NCBI GenBank assembly: GCA_030123625.1
Contig: CP126121.1
Location: 2,396,179 to 2,460,178, forward strand
Reading direction: 5' to 3'
DNA length: 64,000 bases
Source of the DNA: Nitrospira sp.
Lineage (GTDB): Bacteria > Nitrospirota > Nitrospiria > Nitrospirales > Nitrospiraceae
Shown: in pieces, positions 52,336 through 61,196 of the stretch
How the letters are laid out: every line of letters starts with the position of its first letter
How positions within the stretch are numbered: position 1 is the first letter of the stretch
Notes under the pieces: generated by a model
What the model was told of the DNA's origin: nothing
What the model saw: the letters and a program-made list of their open reading frames with translations, nothing else
Database searches by the model: none
Program-made: the position numbers and the translations under genes

Positions 52336-52480
52336 GACGCCTCACGTCCCGGCGGCGTTCACGAAAGATTCGAAGACACTGGGCGCTCACTGTCTCGCGC
52401 CCGTCCACAAACACTTAAGACACCGCCGGCTCACCGACTCGCCGGCGCGCACAAACGTGGCGCTCATTATTCTTCGCGCC
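52336..52480 (-). repeat. Array of four spaced hairpins upstream of the BON gene
   Basis: Units: ACGCC/GGCGT (52337-52358), GGGCGC/GCGCCC (52381-52402), GCCGGC/GCCGGC (52425-52446), GGCGC/GCGCC (52459-52480). Every loop begins TCA and is 10-12 nt. Start-to-start spacing is 44, 44 and 34 bp, and the first three are each preceded by AAGACAC. Stem sequences differ from unit to unit but always pair. This fills the 228-bp gap between the YfdX-like and BON genes; no gene is present. Confidence 0.75.
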
Positions 52481-52494
52481 GTGCGCCTCGTCGA

Positions 52495-53181
52495 TCACGA
52501 GGCCTTCGCCGGTGCGATCTTCTTTCCGAATTTCTCGATCTCCTCTCCAACCTCCTCAATCCCTTTACCGACCTCGTCGGCTACCCAGTCTGCGCCTTTC
52601 CTCATTTTTCCGGCGAGTAGGCGTGTGCCCTTCATGGTCTTGGCCCCGGCGGCTTCCGCTTTATGTCCGGCCCAGATCAAGCCTTGGTCAAAATGCGCCG
52701 CCGCCGCTTGCAGATCCTGCCCGACCTTGCGGGCCGCTTGCTCGGCCTGGTTCGTCCAGGATTCTTTGGCCTTCAGCTGATGATGGTGGGCAAGAGCCTG
52801 GTGAGCACGAGCAAAGGCCTCATCGAGTCGCTTCACGGAGGTGATGGTGCCATGTTCGACGTCCTCCGCCAGTTTGGCCAATTCATGGCCGGATTCTTCC
52901 ATCAGTTTCTTTCCCTCCTCCGTAGCCCGGCCCGCTTCCAGTTTCAGAAAGGCCTCGCCTTTTCGGATTTCTGCGGCCGCCTTTTTCAGATCTTTTTTCA
53001 GAAAGGATTCGTGAGCTCGATGGAAATGCTCTTCCGACTCGTCATCTATGACAAGCCACACTTCCTCGTCGACAAGGAGATAGCCCTCAGGGGCTTTCGA
53101 CGGTGTTGATTCGGCTCCAGCTCCTACAGGCATCATTCCGATTGTGACCGCCATCGCAAGTCTACACAGGGTCGGACGCAT
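52495..53181 (-). CDS. Exported helical protein, YfdX-like
   Basis: 228 residues. Signal peptide MRPTLCRLAMAVTIGMMPVG with cleavage near AGAES. The mature protein is highly charged and helical (AHESFLKKDLKKAAAEIRKG, ALAHHHQLKAKESW, VGKGIEEVGEEIEKFGKKI), consistent with the YfdX family of periplasmic stress proteins, though no invariant motif decides it. GGAGG precedes the ATG. It sits among acid/heat/envelope stress genes. Confidence 0.55.
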   Translation of the reverse strand: MRPTLCRLAMAVTIGMMPVGAGAESTPSKAPEGYLLVDEEVWLVIDDESEEHFHRAHESFLKKDLKKAAAEIRKGEAFLKLEAGRATEEGKKLMEESGHELAKLAEDVEHGTITSVKRLDEAFARAHQALAHHHQLKAKESWTNQAEQAARKVGQDLQAAAAHFDQGLIWAGHKAEAAGAKTMKGTRLLAGKMRKGADWVADEVGKGIEEVGEEIEKFGKKIAPAKAS

Positions 53182-53259
53182 GATTCTCCTCCTTCCGCGC
53201 GCATGGACCGAACGCGCTTCCGTATCGGGTTAAGCTGTACCAGCCGCCCAGTGCTTCTC

Positions 53260-53919
53260 TCATCCGGATTGTCGAGTCGGCTGTTGTTCGAAAAGCGCTC
53301 TCGGCAGAGCTGCCGTCGCGCGTTCTTGAATCTCCTGTGGCGTCATTCTATGGACATTCAAGGCGAGCATGGCCAGCCAGGCGCCGTTGAAGATCATGTC
53401 GATCGCGACGAGCGTCCCGATGAGCCACAGGGCGGATTCCGGCCATTGGGCCCACACGAGAATGCCGAGCAGAAACGTGACAATCCCGCTCACGAGCAGC
53501 CATCCCCAACTCGGTGGTCGGAGGATCATGGCCCCCATGGTCCTGAACACTCCCACGACCAGAAAAAACGCGGCGAGCAAAAGCGTCAGGGATTGGGCTC
53601 CGGCCAAAGGATGCACCTCCATCAACAGACCGGTGATGACATAGAGCACGCCGATCAGGAGGTCCAAGAGGAATCCGCTCCACTTGGACGTGGATGCCTT
53701 AAAGGCGTGAACGGTCTGGAACATCCCACCGATGAGGAACGCCACTCCAAACACAAAGACGGATGCCAGCGTCGTGAGAACCGTATAGGTCAGCGCGATC
53801 GTGCCAAGTACCAGGAAGGCGATTCCCGAAGCCAGGAAATATCCCCAATGCTCGTGCACTGCCTCAAGGCCGGCAAGAATCTGATTTTTAGCACTCTCCA
53901 TGGTCGAGTCAGGGCTCAT
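53260..53919 (-). CDS. HdeD family membrane protein
   Basis: 219 residues from ATG 53919 (AGGAG six bases upstream; the ATG six bases earlier is too close to it). Six membrane helices in three pairs, with ALNVHRM and QIQ-type polar loops; LGTIALTYTVLTTLASVFVF and FLLDLLIGVLYVITGLLMEV are the standard HdeD repeats. HdeD is an inner-membrane protein linked to acid resistance, mechanism unknown. The C-terminal 25 residues are an extra soluble tail. Confidence 0.85.
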   Translation of the reverse strand: MSPDSTMESAKNQILAGLEAVHEHWGYFLASGIAFLVLGTIALTYTVLTTLASVFVFGVAFLIGGMFQTVHAFKASTSKWSGFLLDLLIGVLYVITGLLMEVHPLAGAQSLTLLLAAFFLVVGVFRTMGAMILRPPSWGWLLVSGIVTFLLGILVWAQWPESALWLIGTLVAIDMIFNGAWLAMLALNVHRMTPQEIQERATAALPRALFEQQPTRQSG

Positions 53920-53939
53920 ATGCATCTCCTCTCACTTAC

Positions 53940-53977
53940 GGGGGTCTTGGCCTCATATCATGAGGCCCCAGACCCCC
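53940..53977 (-). terminator. Long stem-loop between hsp20 and hdeD-like genes
   Basis: GGGGGTCT-x-GGCCTCAT-ATC-ATGAGGCC-xx-AGACCCCC: a 16-bp stem with one small internal bulge. It lies after the hsp20 stop and just before the ribosome binding site of the HdeD-like gene, all on the minus strand. No U-run follows, so it may shield the hsp20 mRNA end or separate the two genes. Confidence 0.55.
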
Positions 53978-54052
53978 GGTGCATGAGAACCGACGGCATT
54001 CGACGGTCCGACGGACAGCGAGTCATCTTCCCCGTCGGTTCCCCTCGTAGTC

Positions 54053-54526
54053 TCATGTAATTCTGATCTCGGTGCTCTGCGGTTTGGCTTTCTGAGATTT
54101 GGGCACGTGTACCTTCAGGACACCGTCTTTGAAGTCGGCCGTGACTTTGCCTTCGTCCGCGTCTTCGGGGAGCATGAAGTTGCGCGTAAAGCTTCCATAG
54201 GCCCGCTCGATGCGATGAACCTTTTTGTTGGTCTCTTCTTTTTCGTACTTCCGCTCTCCCGTCATCGTGAGCACATCGTCATGGACCGCCAGTTTCACGT
54301 TCTCCTTTTGAACCTCGGGCAGTTCGGCCTTAATGAGATATTCCTTGTCATCTTCCGTGATATCCACGAGCGGCACCCATGCGGCGACGGTCATTTCCTC
54401 CTTGCCGCCTTCCGAGCGAGCCGGGGAACGACCGAAGAATGAAGCCAACCGATGCTCCATCTCCTCCAGTTCTTTGATCGGATGCCAATGTGTTTTAAAC
54501 GGCTCCCAACGGGTCAGTGGGTTCAT
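54053..54526 (-). CDS. Small heat-shock protein Hsp20 (alpha-crystallin domain)
   Basis: 157 residues from ATG 54526 (AAAGGAGG upstream). N-terminus MNPLTRWEPFKTHWHPIKEL is typical of bacterial Hsp20; alpha-crystallin domain about 48-140 with DITEDDKEYLIKAELPEVQK and FKDGVLKVHVPKSQ, ending in the I-x-I motif (STEIRIT). An ATP-independent holdase for unfolding proteins. A 16-bp palindrome and a long repeat lie in its upstream region. Confidence 0.95.
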   Translation of the reverse strand: MNPLTRWEPFKTHWHPIKELEEMEHRLASFFGRSPARSEGGKEEMTVAAWVPLVDITEDDKEYLIKAELPEVQKENVKLAVHDDVLTMTGERKYEKEETNKKVHRIERAYGSFTRNFMLPEDADEGKVTADFKDGVLKVHVPKSQKAKPQSTEIRIT

Positions 54527-54567
54527 GATAAGCCCTCCTTTTTTGTGGAAATTGTTTATGCGGTCGC

Positions 54568-54583
54568 TTGTGCGTCCGCACAA
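54568..54583 (-). promoter_or_regulatory. Palindrome in the hsp20 leader
   Basis: TTGTGCG-TC-CGCACAA, a seven-bp stem with a two-base centre, 42-57 bp upstream of the hsp20 start. It could be an operator or part of a temperature-sensitive leader hairpin. It is not a CIRCE element. Confidence 0.4.
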
Positions 54584-54642
54584 CTATAAGAATTCCTCAA
54601 AAGGCGATAACTCGGGAAACACCTAGAAATTTTTTCCAACGA

Positions 54643-54846
54643 GGTTCGCCGTTTCGAACCACTCGAAGACAAACAGTCCGCTCGGCGTGATCCTGTTACG
54701 TACTCATCCGTCGCTGCTGCGGACAAACCTTGAGCAACAGACGTGCCCGTTCAAACAGAAAACAATATCATTGAGTTACGCAGGTTATTGTCTGACGATG
54801 GACAAGTTGACGAAATCGGACAGACAAATTGACCGTCGCGGCGGGA
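54643..54846. repeat. Dispersed repeat copy 2 (204 bp), upstream of hsp20
   Basis: Direct repeat of 46857-47059. The hairpin at its left end is kept with changed flanks: CGAGGTTCG pairs with CGAACC-A-CTCG (54641-54665), one bulged A, compared with CATGGTTCG/CGAACCATG in copy 1. It fills most of the gap between the histidine kinase stop and hsp20 start; no gene is visible. Confidence 0.75.
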
Positions 54847-54882
54847 ATACAACGAAGAACCGGGCGTGGGGGAAAGTCACCA

Positions 54883-56916
54883 TCAATGCGATTCGGGCAA
54901 CCAGACGGCGAACGTCGTGCCCTTGCCCGGCTCACTGTCGACCGAAATGTTGCCGCCTTGCCTGGTGACGAGCATCTGGCTGATGGAGAGGCCGAGCCCC
55001 GTGCCTTCGCGTCCCTTGGTCGTAAAGAACGAGTCGAAGATTTTCCGCATGACGTCGGGCGCCATGCCGGCACCGGTATCCGCAACTTCGATGACGACCC
55101 CCGGGCGGCCGCCTTCATCACGGTCGAACGTCCGCACGGTGAGTCGTCCGCCATCGGGCATCGCATGAACGGCATTGACTATTAGGTTAACAAGGACCTG
55201 CTGTAACTCAGTCCTGTTCATTCGGATGAGTCGCGACGCGCGATGGTCTCTTTCGACGGCAATCGTCGTCTTCTTGAACAGATGTTGGACCAGCGGCAAC
55301 GTGTCGGTGACGATCTCCGCGACGTCGTACTGTTCGGAGTAACCCGCGTATTCTTGCGGCTTCGCAAATCGAAGCAGCCTGGTGACAATTTCACCGATGC
55401 GGTACAGCTGCTCGTCTATAAGCCGAAACTCCGTCTTTGCCGATTCAGCCTTGCCGCCCATCAAGTCGCGAAGCACCTCCAAATTTCCCTGCATGACCGC
55501 GATCGGATTGTTGATCTCATGCGCCACGCCGGCGGTGATTTCGCCTATCGCGGCAAGCTTTTCCGACATAATGAGTTGTTGAGTCGTCGTCTCCAATTGT
55601 CGATTGGCTTGTTGCAGCTCGAGCGTGCGCCCTTCGACACGCTGATTGAGCTCTTCATTCCACTGGCGCAGCTGTGCGTCGCGCTCCTGGATTTGATCGA
55701 GCAGATGATCGAGGTGAAGCGCCACTCGGCCGATCTCGTCCTTACTCGCGACATGGCCGGTCCGTGCGTCAAGATCGCCGCTCTCGACCCGGGTGATCGT
55801 GCCGATCATCCGTTCAAGAGGCCTGAAGATTTCGGCGGCCCATCTCAGAAATAGTGGAACGGTCGCGGCGACTGCGAGCAGGAACGCGAGCCCTATCTCC
55901 AGCAAAGTTCGACGCTTCGCTTCGGTGAAGGGCCTCTCAAGAAACCCCGCATAGAGCATGCCGACGCGGCGATTGTGGCTGTCGAGGATCGGCTCATACC
56001 CCGAGATGTACCGGTCATTGACGACGAAGGCGCTATCGAGCCACGTTCGACCCTGTTCGAGAACGGCGCTCCGCACCTCCGCCGAGACGCGCGTCCCAAT
56101 GGCCCGTCGAGTGTCGAACAAGCGCACATTGGTGCTGATGCGAACGTCATCGAGGAACAGCGTGACTGTCCCCTGGCTGCCCTCGGGCAGACCGGAGTCG
56201 TGATAGATGAGATCATTGATCGTGTCGACAAAACCAAGGTTTTGATTCAACAGGATGCCGCCGACCAAGGCGGCGCGCCGCCCGTCAGGCAATGTCAGCG
56301 TGCTGGCGGACTGGAGGACCAGACCGCGCGCTTCCTCTGTGCGAGTGGTGGGGACGCTGCCGACGGTCGAAACGATTTCAATTCGCGCCCGTTGAGCGAG
56401 TTCGGGCGATATCGCGGAAAGCTCCGCCTGCTCGAACACGTCGATGCTTGTCTTTGAGCGACCGTCAAGAGCCGAGTTGAGAATGGGCCAGTTCCAACGC
56501 ATGGAACTCGAAACCATCGGATATTCGGTCGCGATGATCTGTCGGTCGTCGCCGACAAGGTAGAGGAAATCAAACCCGCGTCTCTGCGCGGTCTCTCTGA
56601 GAAGGCTTGTAAAGGCGCCGTTTGCATAATCCTGTCCCCGGAGCACCTCCTGGAATCGTGCGGAGTTCGTGACGGAAACCAGGTGTTCCTCCGAGTTTTC
56701 TAGAATGCGCGCGAGATACTGGTGAGCGATGGTCAAATCATCGTTCACCTTGGAGACCAGCGTTGCATCAAACTTGGCGTTCCAACGAGAGATGCTGATC
56801 CCAAGCAGCAGAGGTGGAATCACGAGCATCGGCAGGAGTGCGATCGTGAGCAGACGGTGGCGGACCGAATGCCGGCTTCTCCAAGGCCACAGTCCTATAT
56901 CCGCCAACTTGCGCAT
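54883..56916 (-). CDS. Membrane sensor histidine kinase (Cache-type sensor, HAMP, HisKA, HATPase)
   Basis: 677 residues. Membrane helices at about 23-43 and 338-360 enclose a 290-residue extracytoplasmic sensor of Cache type ([40 protein letters not shown]). HAMP about 360-412; HisKA with phospho-His in [14 protein letters not shown]; HATPase with [21 protein letters not shown] and [12 protein letters not shown]. NtrB-like kinase expected to phosphorylate the sigma-54 response regulator encoded just upstream, whose end it overlaps by 22 bases. Confidence 0.9.
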   Translation of the reverse strand: MRKLADIGLWPWRSRHSVRHRLLTIALLPMLVIPPLLLGISISRWNAKFDATLVSKVNDDLTIAHQYLARILENSEEHLVSVTNSARFQEVLRGQDYANGAFTSLLRETAQRRGFDFLYLVGDDRQIIATEYPMVSSSMRWNWPILNSALDGRSKTSIDVFEQAELSAISPELAQRARIEIVSTVGSVPTTRTEEARGLVLQSASTLTLPDGRRAALVGGILLNQNLGFVDTINDLIYHDSGLPEGSQGTVTLFLDDVRISTNVRLFDTRRAIGTRVSAEVRSAVLEQGRTWLDSAFVVNDRYISGYEPILDSHNRRVGMLYAGFLERPFTEAKRRTLLEIGLAFLLAVAATVPLFLRWAAEIFRPLERMIGTITRVESGDLDARTGHVASKDEIGRVALHLDHLLDQIQERDAQLRQWNEELNQRVEGRTLELQQANRQLETTTQQLIMSEKLAAIGEITAGVAHEINNPIAVMQGNLEVLRDLMGGKAESAKTEFRLIDEQLYRIGEIVTRLLRFAKPQEYAGYSEQYDVAEIVTDTLPLVQHLFKKTTIAVERDHRASRLIRMNRTELQQVLVNLIVNAVHAMPDGGRLTVRTFDRDEGGRPGVVIEVADTGAGMAPDVMRKIFDSFFTTKGREGTGLGLSISQMLVTRQGGNISVDSEPGKGTTFAVWLPESH

Positions 56917-58284
56917 TTGCGGTCGATCGTCTTGCGTGAGATGCCGAGTCGCCGCGCGGCTTCCTCGCGATCTCCCCCCGTCTTACGGAGCATGGACAGG
57001 ATGTGACGTCGTTCCACCTCGGCCAGACTGTCCTCTTCTTCTTTGTCGCCATCATCGACGGATCGCTCGAAATCTTCCGGAAAGGCGCCGAGAATCACTG
57101 TTCGTTCGATCAGATTACGCAATTCCCGGATATTCCCGGGCCAGTCATACCGCGCGAGGGAGGCGCGTACTCTCTCGTCGATCGTGACGGGAGGCATGCC
57201 CAGCTGTTGAGCAATCTCGCTCATGAACAGCGCGGCGAGTTGCTGAACGTCGTCCCCGCGATCCCTCAGCGGCGGCAGATGAACCTGCATGACATTGATG
57301 CGGAAATAGAGATCAGCCCGGAAGGTACCCGCCTCGACGCGGCTTTGCAGAGCGGCATTCGTCGCAAAGATGAAACGAGCGTCAAAGGGAATCTCGCGCT
57401 CCGAGCCGACCGGTCGGACGCGGCGATCCTCCAGCACGCGCAGCAGCTTGCTTTGCAGCATGTAGGGCAATTCACCGATCTCATCGAGAAAGATGGTGCC
57501 GCCCTGCGCATACATGAACAGACCCTCACGCGCCCTGCCGGCGCCGGTGAACGCTCCCTTCACATGGCCGAACAGTTCGCTTTCGATCATGTCCGGCGGG
57601 ATCGCACCGCAGTTGACGGGCACGAAGAGCTCATCGGCCCGATTGGAGAGCGAATGGAGCGCGCGCGGCGACCTCCTTGCCGGTCCCAGACTGGCCGGTA
57701 AATAATACAGAGGTCGGCAATGGAGCCACGCGCGCGATGGTCTCGCGCACCTGTTGGATCGCCACGGAATCGCCGAACAATTTGCTTCGCATGAAGATTT
57801 GATGTTGAGCCGACTTCAGTTCGTGGCGCAGCACGTAATTCTCGCGCTGCAGCCGAGTCCGATCAAGACAACGCGCCACGGCGTTGAACAATTGATTGGA
57901 TCGAAACGGCTTGAGGACGAAGTCGACCACGCCGGCACGCAGAGCCTCTATGGCGGTCTCCAGATCGGCATAGGCCGTCATCAAGATCACATCGGCGAAG
58001 ATGCCGCTCGCCCGCTGTTTGGCGAGCCAATCGAGACCGTTTTCCCCCGGCATCACGTTATCGAGGATTACGACATCGAAATGCTGAGCGTCGAGCTTGC
58101 GCGACGCTTCCTTCGTATCAGACGCCTCCTGGATCGCCTGACAGCGTGGCCCGAGCGTCTTGAGCAGGAAGTTCCGCATCCCCGGCTCATCATCAACGAC
58201 CAGAATCGACGCTTGGGCCAACCATGGCCCGAATTCAGGGTCGACCACAGGCTCAACGACTTCGCGGATTGAATCCATCGACAT
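56895..58284 (-). pseudogene. NtrC-family sigma-54 response regulator, split by a two-base loss in a GC run
   Basis: From ATG 58284: receiver domain (SILVVDDEPGMRNFLL, phospho-Asp in VVILDNVMPGENG) and the start of the AAA+ domain with Walker [13 protein letters not shown]. In the alternating run GCGCGCGC (57659-57666) two bases are missing relative to the expected [13 protein letters not shown], and the remaining AAA+ ([27 protein letters not shown]) and Fis-type HTH ([17 protein letters not shown]) continue in the next frame to 56895. Restored length is about 463 aa, normal for the family. Everything after the shift is well conserved, so it is recent, phase-variable or an error. Confidence 0.85.
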
Positions 58285-58547
58285 TTAAGTCTCTCCCGAC
58301 GTCGGCCACGAAAAAGACGGCAAACACAGGACCGGCGGCTAGCGTATCACATCAAGCCGAAGGCGGGGAAATTCTGCTTGCGCTGCGACGTGCCGGTGGC
58401 ACAGTGGGCACCAAGCTGGAAGGATGTATTGGGGCTTGTCGTTCACTGAGATAATGGGAGAGGTGAGGAAGCTTTTACCGGTAAGTGAGAAAATTCTCAG
58501 TAGCGCACTTTGAACATACGACTGTGTTAGGAATGGCAAGAATCGTG

Positions 58548-58576
58548 TTGACAAGTGTAAGGTAACGGGCTACGGT
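58548..58576 (+). promoter_or_regulatory. Sigma-70-type promoter of higBA
   Basis: TTGACA at 58548-58553 and TACGGT at 58571-58576, spaced 17 bp. The higB ATG follows only seven bases after the -10 box, so the toxin transcript would start at or next to the start codon and be nearly leaderless. The remaining 58285-58547 holds nothing I recognise. Confidence 0.6.
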
Positions 58577-58582
58577 CCTTCG

Positions 58583-58873
58583 ATGAAGATACGGAACTTT
58601 GTGCATAAGGGGCTGAAGCGTCTCTACAGCGAAGATAGCGGACGCGGCGTTCCACCCGACACTGTGGACAAGTTACGGAAGATGTTCGCCTTTATGGACG
58701 ATATGCAAGATCCCGACGAACTGCGGGTGCTCCCAGCATGGAAAGTCCATACCTTGACCGGCGACCGCAAGGGGACGTGGAGCCTGAGTGTCACCCGTAA
58801 CCGGCGGCTGACATTCCGCATCGACCATGCAGAGAGAGAAATTTTCGACGTGAATTTAGAGGACTACCATTAG
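58583..58873 (+). CDS. higB: HigB/RelE-type toxin
   Basis: 96 residues: [20 protein letters not shown] at the start, [20 protein letters not shown] with [11 protein letters not shown] near the end, the layout of HigB ribosome-dependent mRNA interferases. It cleaves mRNA in the translating ribosome unless bound by the antitoxin encoded 17 bp downstream. The toxin-first order is characteristic of higBA. Confidence 0.92.
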   Translation: MKIRNFVHKGLKRLYSEDSGRGVPPDTVDKLRKMFAFMDDMQDPDELRVLPAWKVHTLTGDRKGTWSLSVTRNRRLTFRIDHAEREIFDVNLEDYH

Positions 58874-58890
58874 AAGAGGAGAAACAGTAT

Positions 58891-59190
58891 ATGGCTATGA
58901 AGAATCCGCCACACCCTGGAGAGTTTATCCGCACCGAGCTGGTAGAGCCTGCGGGATTGTCAGTAACGGCAGCCGCCAAAGCTCTTTGCGTGTCGCGCCC
59001 AACCCTGTCCAGTCTGCTCAATGGCAAGGCCGACTTGTCGGGAGAGATGGCGTTGCGGCTGGAAAAGGCATTCGGTGTGAAGATGGACACCCTCATGCGG
59101 ATGCAGGTGTCCTATGACATCGCCCAGACCCGCAAGCGAGCAAAGCATGTGCATGTGCGGCGGCTCTCATTGTCCGCTGTTCACTCGTAA
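58891..59190 (+). CDS. higA: HigA antitoxin (XRE/HTH)
   Basis: 99 residues: [20 protein letters not shown] then [20 protein letters not shown] forms the HTH, typical of HigA. AGGAG lies nine bases before the ATG. It neutralises HigB and represses the pair. The last ten residues ([10 protein letters not shown]) differ from usual HigA ends, and the next sequence is a broken resolvase, so the 3' end may have been joined to foreign DNA. Confidence 0.9.
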   Translation: MAMKNPPHPGEFIRTELVEPAGLSVTAAAKALCVSRPTLSSLLNGKADLSGEMALRLEKAFGVKMDTLMRMQVSYDIAQTRKRAKHVHVRRLSLSAVHS

Positions 59191-59216
59191 GAGCCCTGTC
59201 TCATAAACACATGTGT

Positions 59217-59569
59217 GTGAAAGACCCCATCAATACCGCTACGCTGCTGCGCGATCGCGGAGTGGAGCTGTGCTCACTCACCGAACAAATCGACACCACC
59301 TCACCAGCGGAAAATTCACTTTTCATTTGTTCGCCGCTCTTGCCGAGTTTGAACGGGATTTAATCCGGCAGCGGGTGAATGCGGGGCTGAGAGCCGCACG
59401 GGCACGAGGCAGGCTCGGAGGAAGAAAACCGAAATTGAAACAGAGCGACATTGAAAAAGCGCGGGTGCTGCTCTCATCCGGTAAGTACAGCATGGGAAAA
59501 GTCGCCAAGGAATTACAGGTCAGCTATACGACGCTGTGGCGGGCAGTCGGAAAGGTAGCAGTTGGGTGA
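59217..59569 (+). pseudogene. Serine recombinase (resolvase) fragment
   Basis: The first frame reads KDPINTATLLRDRGVELCSL then TEQIDTTSPA; one G is lost near 59309-59314 and the next frame continues GKFTFHLFAALAEFERDLIR to a normal HTH end (KELQVSYTTLWRAVGK). The catalytic N-terminal 65 or so residues with the active Ser are absent. A truncated and frameshifted resolvase, different from the intact one at 61197-61745. Confidence 0.8.
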
Positions 59570-59608
59570 TTGGCTTACGGCGCTGCGATTTTAGAGGCTT
59601 TTCAAACT

Positions 59609-60451
59609 TCACACTGCCTGAGCCTGTGAAGCAAGGCGTATGAGCAAGTCGGTTTGCTTATGCGGTCTGACGGATGGCGGGAGAAGCTCCGCGATCTCGG
59701 GAACGGGAACGTTGGCGAGTTCGCGGGGTTCCAGCTTGTGAAGCCCGCCGCCATAAACCCGTCCTTCACCGAGCAAGCGCGAGGGCGTTATCTGGTTTAA
59801 GAGTTGCCAGACACGGGGAAGAAGGGATTTATCCTGCGCCAGTGCACGAAGCAGAATGGGAGTCGGATACATCGCAAGATACACATTGGCGACCGTGGCG
59901 CGGGAGTTGTTGAGGATAAAGCGGAACGGTTTACCGCTCTTGGCATCGGAACGACCGAGATAAGTGCAGACGATAGGGGCGGGGGGTCGGTTCTCCTGTG
60001 CGTACCATAGGGCGCGATGCTGGCAGAGATAGCGTTTATTAATGTCGGTTTGCTTTCCCTCCTTGAGATACTGGTAAAGCGTTGGAAAGCGGCGTTTGAT
60101 TTCATCCTCGGGCAGTTTGGTATCAAGAAGGTAGCGGGCACGTTCAATTTTAGGGTTGCCGTTGCGGTCTGCGGTGATTTCATTTTCAGTTAGGTAGCGT
60201 GGGCTTGGCAGAATCGGAGTGAATAGTTCCATCGGAAGCTGGCGAGCCTTAATTTCTTCTTCGCTGAGAATAAAAAACTCGTTGTTGCCAGTCGCCAGCC
60301 CGCGCTTAATCTGAAAAAAATCCGAGAGGGTAGGAACTCCTGTTTGGGTTCGGATGTCGGCAAACCAGCGTGAGGGAGGATGCCCGTCAACTCCGATAAA
60401 CCTCTTGAGTGGAAAGCTGACATTGCCAAGTCCGTTGATGGTTTCACACAA
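59609..60451 (-). pseudogene. C-terminal fragment of an Eco57I-type restriction-modification methylase
   Basis: 280 codons: IKRGLATGNNEFFILSEEEI, LLDTKLPEDEIKRRFP, YLGRSDAKSGKPFRFILNNS and ITPSRLLGEGRVYGGGLHKL are the target-recognition and tail region of type IIG/Eco57I-like enzymes. The methylase motifs (NPPY) and nuclease are missing; the frame opens just after a stop, with only a TTG as start. Its 5' side has been cut off where the HEPN-like gene begins on the other strand. Confidence 0.75.
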
Positions 60452-60489
60452 GAAGACCGGTTCTTCTGGTCGTTCTCAAGGCAGACGAC

Positions 60490-61110
60490 TTGAAAGCTAT
60501 AGATGAATATTATCAAGACCTGCTGGGATTAACAGGAAACGCTTCGTCACGAAATAAATATACGGAGACATTGAAGGCTTTGAAGAAAGCACTCGGTGAT
60601 TTGGAACGAGAGAAAGTTATCGAGCTGGCAAAGATGCCAATAGAAAATTCTTCGGATGTAGCGCCTGTATTCAACGGGATTACCGGAGATGATGAGATGC
60701 AGCGGATTCTCGTAAACCGCTGGAATGAGTGTGCAGGGTGCATTCAAAACGCTTTCCCATTAGCGAGCATTGTCATGATTGGCGGGCTACTAGAGGCATT
60801 GCTGATTGCCCGCGTGAACCAACTCGACGATAAAGCACCTGTATTCAAGGCAGCCGCCGCGCCGAAAGATAAGGCGGGGAATACATTTCATCTTCGTGAT
60901 TGGACGTTGACGCACTACATAGATGTGGCGTGCGAGCTAAGGTGGATTTCTGAAACCCACAAAGATGTAAGCGTGATTTTAAGGGATTATAGAAATTACA
61001 TTCACCCGCACAAAGAGCATCAACACAAAAGAAAAATCGAGCCGAGGGATGCTGAGCTGTTATGGAATGTTGGAAAAACAATGATGCGTGAGCTACTAAA
61101 AGTGATTTGA
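60490..61110 (+). CDS. Uncharacterised protein with HEPN-like motif
   Basis: 206 residues (TTG 60490; ATG 60502 possible, neither with a strong ribosome binding site). All helical; a charged N-terminal half and a C-terminal half with VILRDYRNYIHPHKEHQHKR, in which R-x4-N-Y-I-H fits the R-x4-6-H motif of HEPN RNase-like domains. A central hydrophobic helix (ASIVMIGGLLEALLIARVNQ) is common in such proteins. HEPN proteins often act in defence or toxin-antitoxin systems. The gene is next to restriction-modification and toxin-antitoxin remnants. Confidence 0.55.
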   Translation: MKAIDEYYQDLLGLTGNASSRNKYTETLKALKKALGDLEREKVIELAKMPIENSSDVAPVFNGITGDDEMQRILVNRWNECAGCIQNAFPLASIVMIGGLLEALLIARVNQLDDKAPVFKAAAAPKDKAGNTFHLRDWTLTHYIDVACELRWISETHKDVSVILRDYRNYIHPHKEHQHKRKIEPRDAELLWNVGKTMMRELLKVI

Positions 61111-61196
61111 GGAAGGGCGGCTGTCCGGCGGCTACAATTCTCTCTATCTTTCCCTCCTGTTACGTGGCTCTGTGCTCGCTTGAGCGTACATACGTT

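Noticed and set aside
52336-52480. CRISPR array
   Set aside because: Repeat units are not identical, the shared part is stem-loop geometry rather than sequence, unit spacing is not repeat-spacer like, and no cas gene is present.
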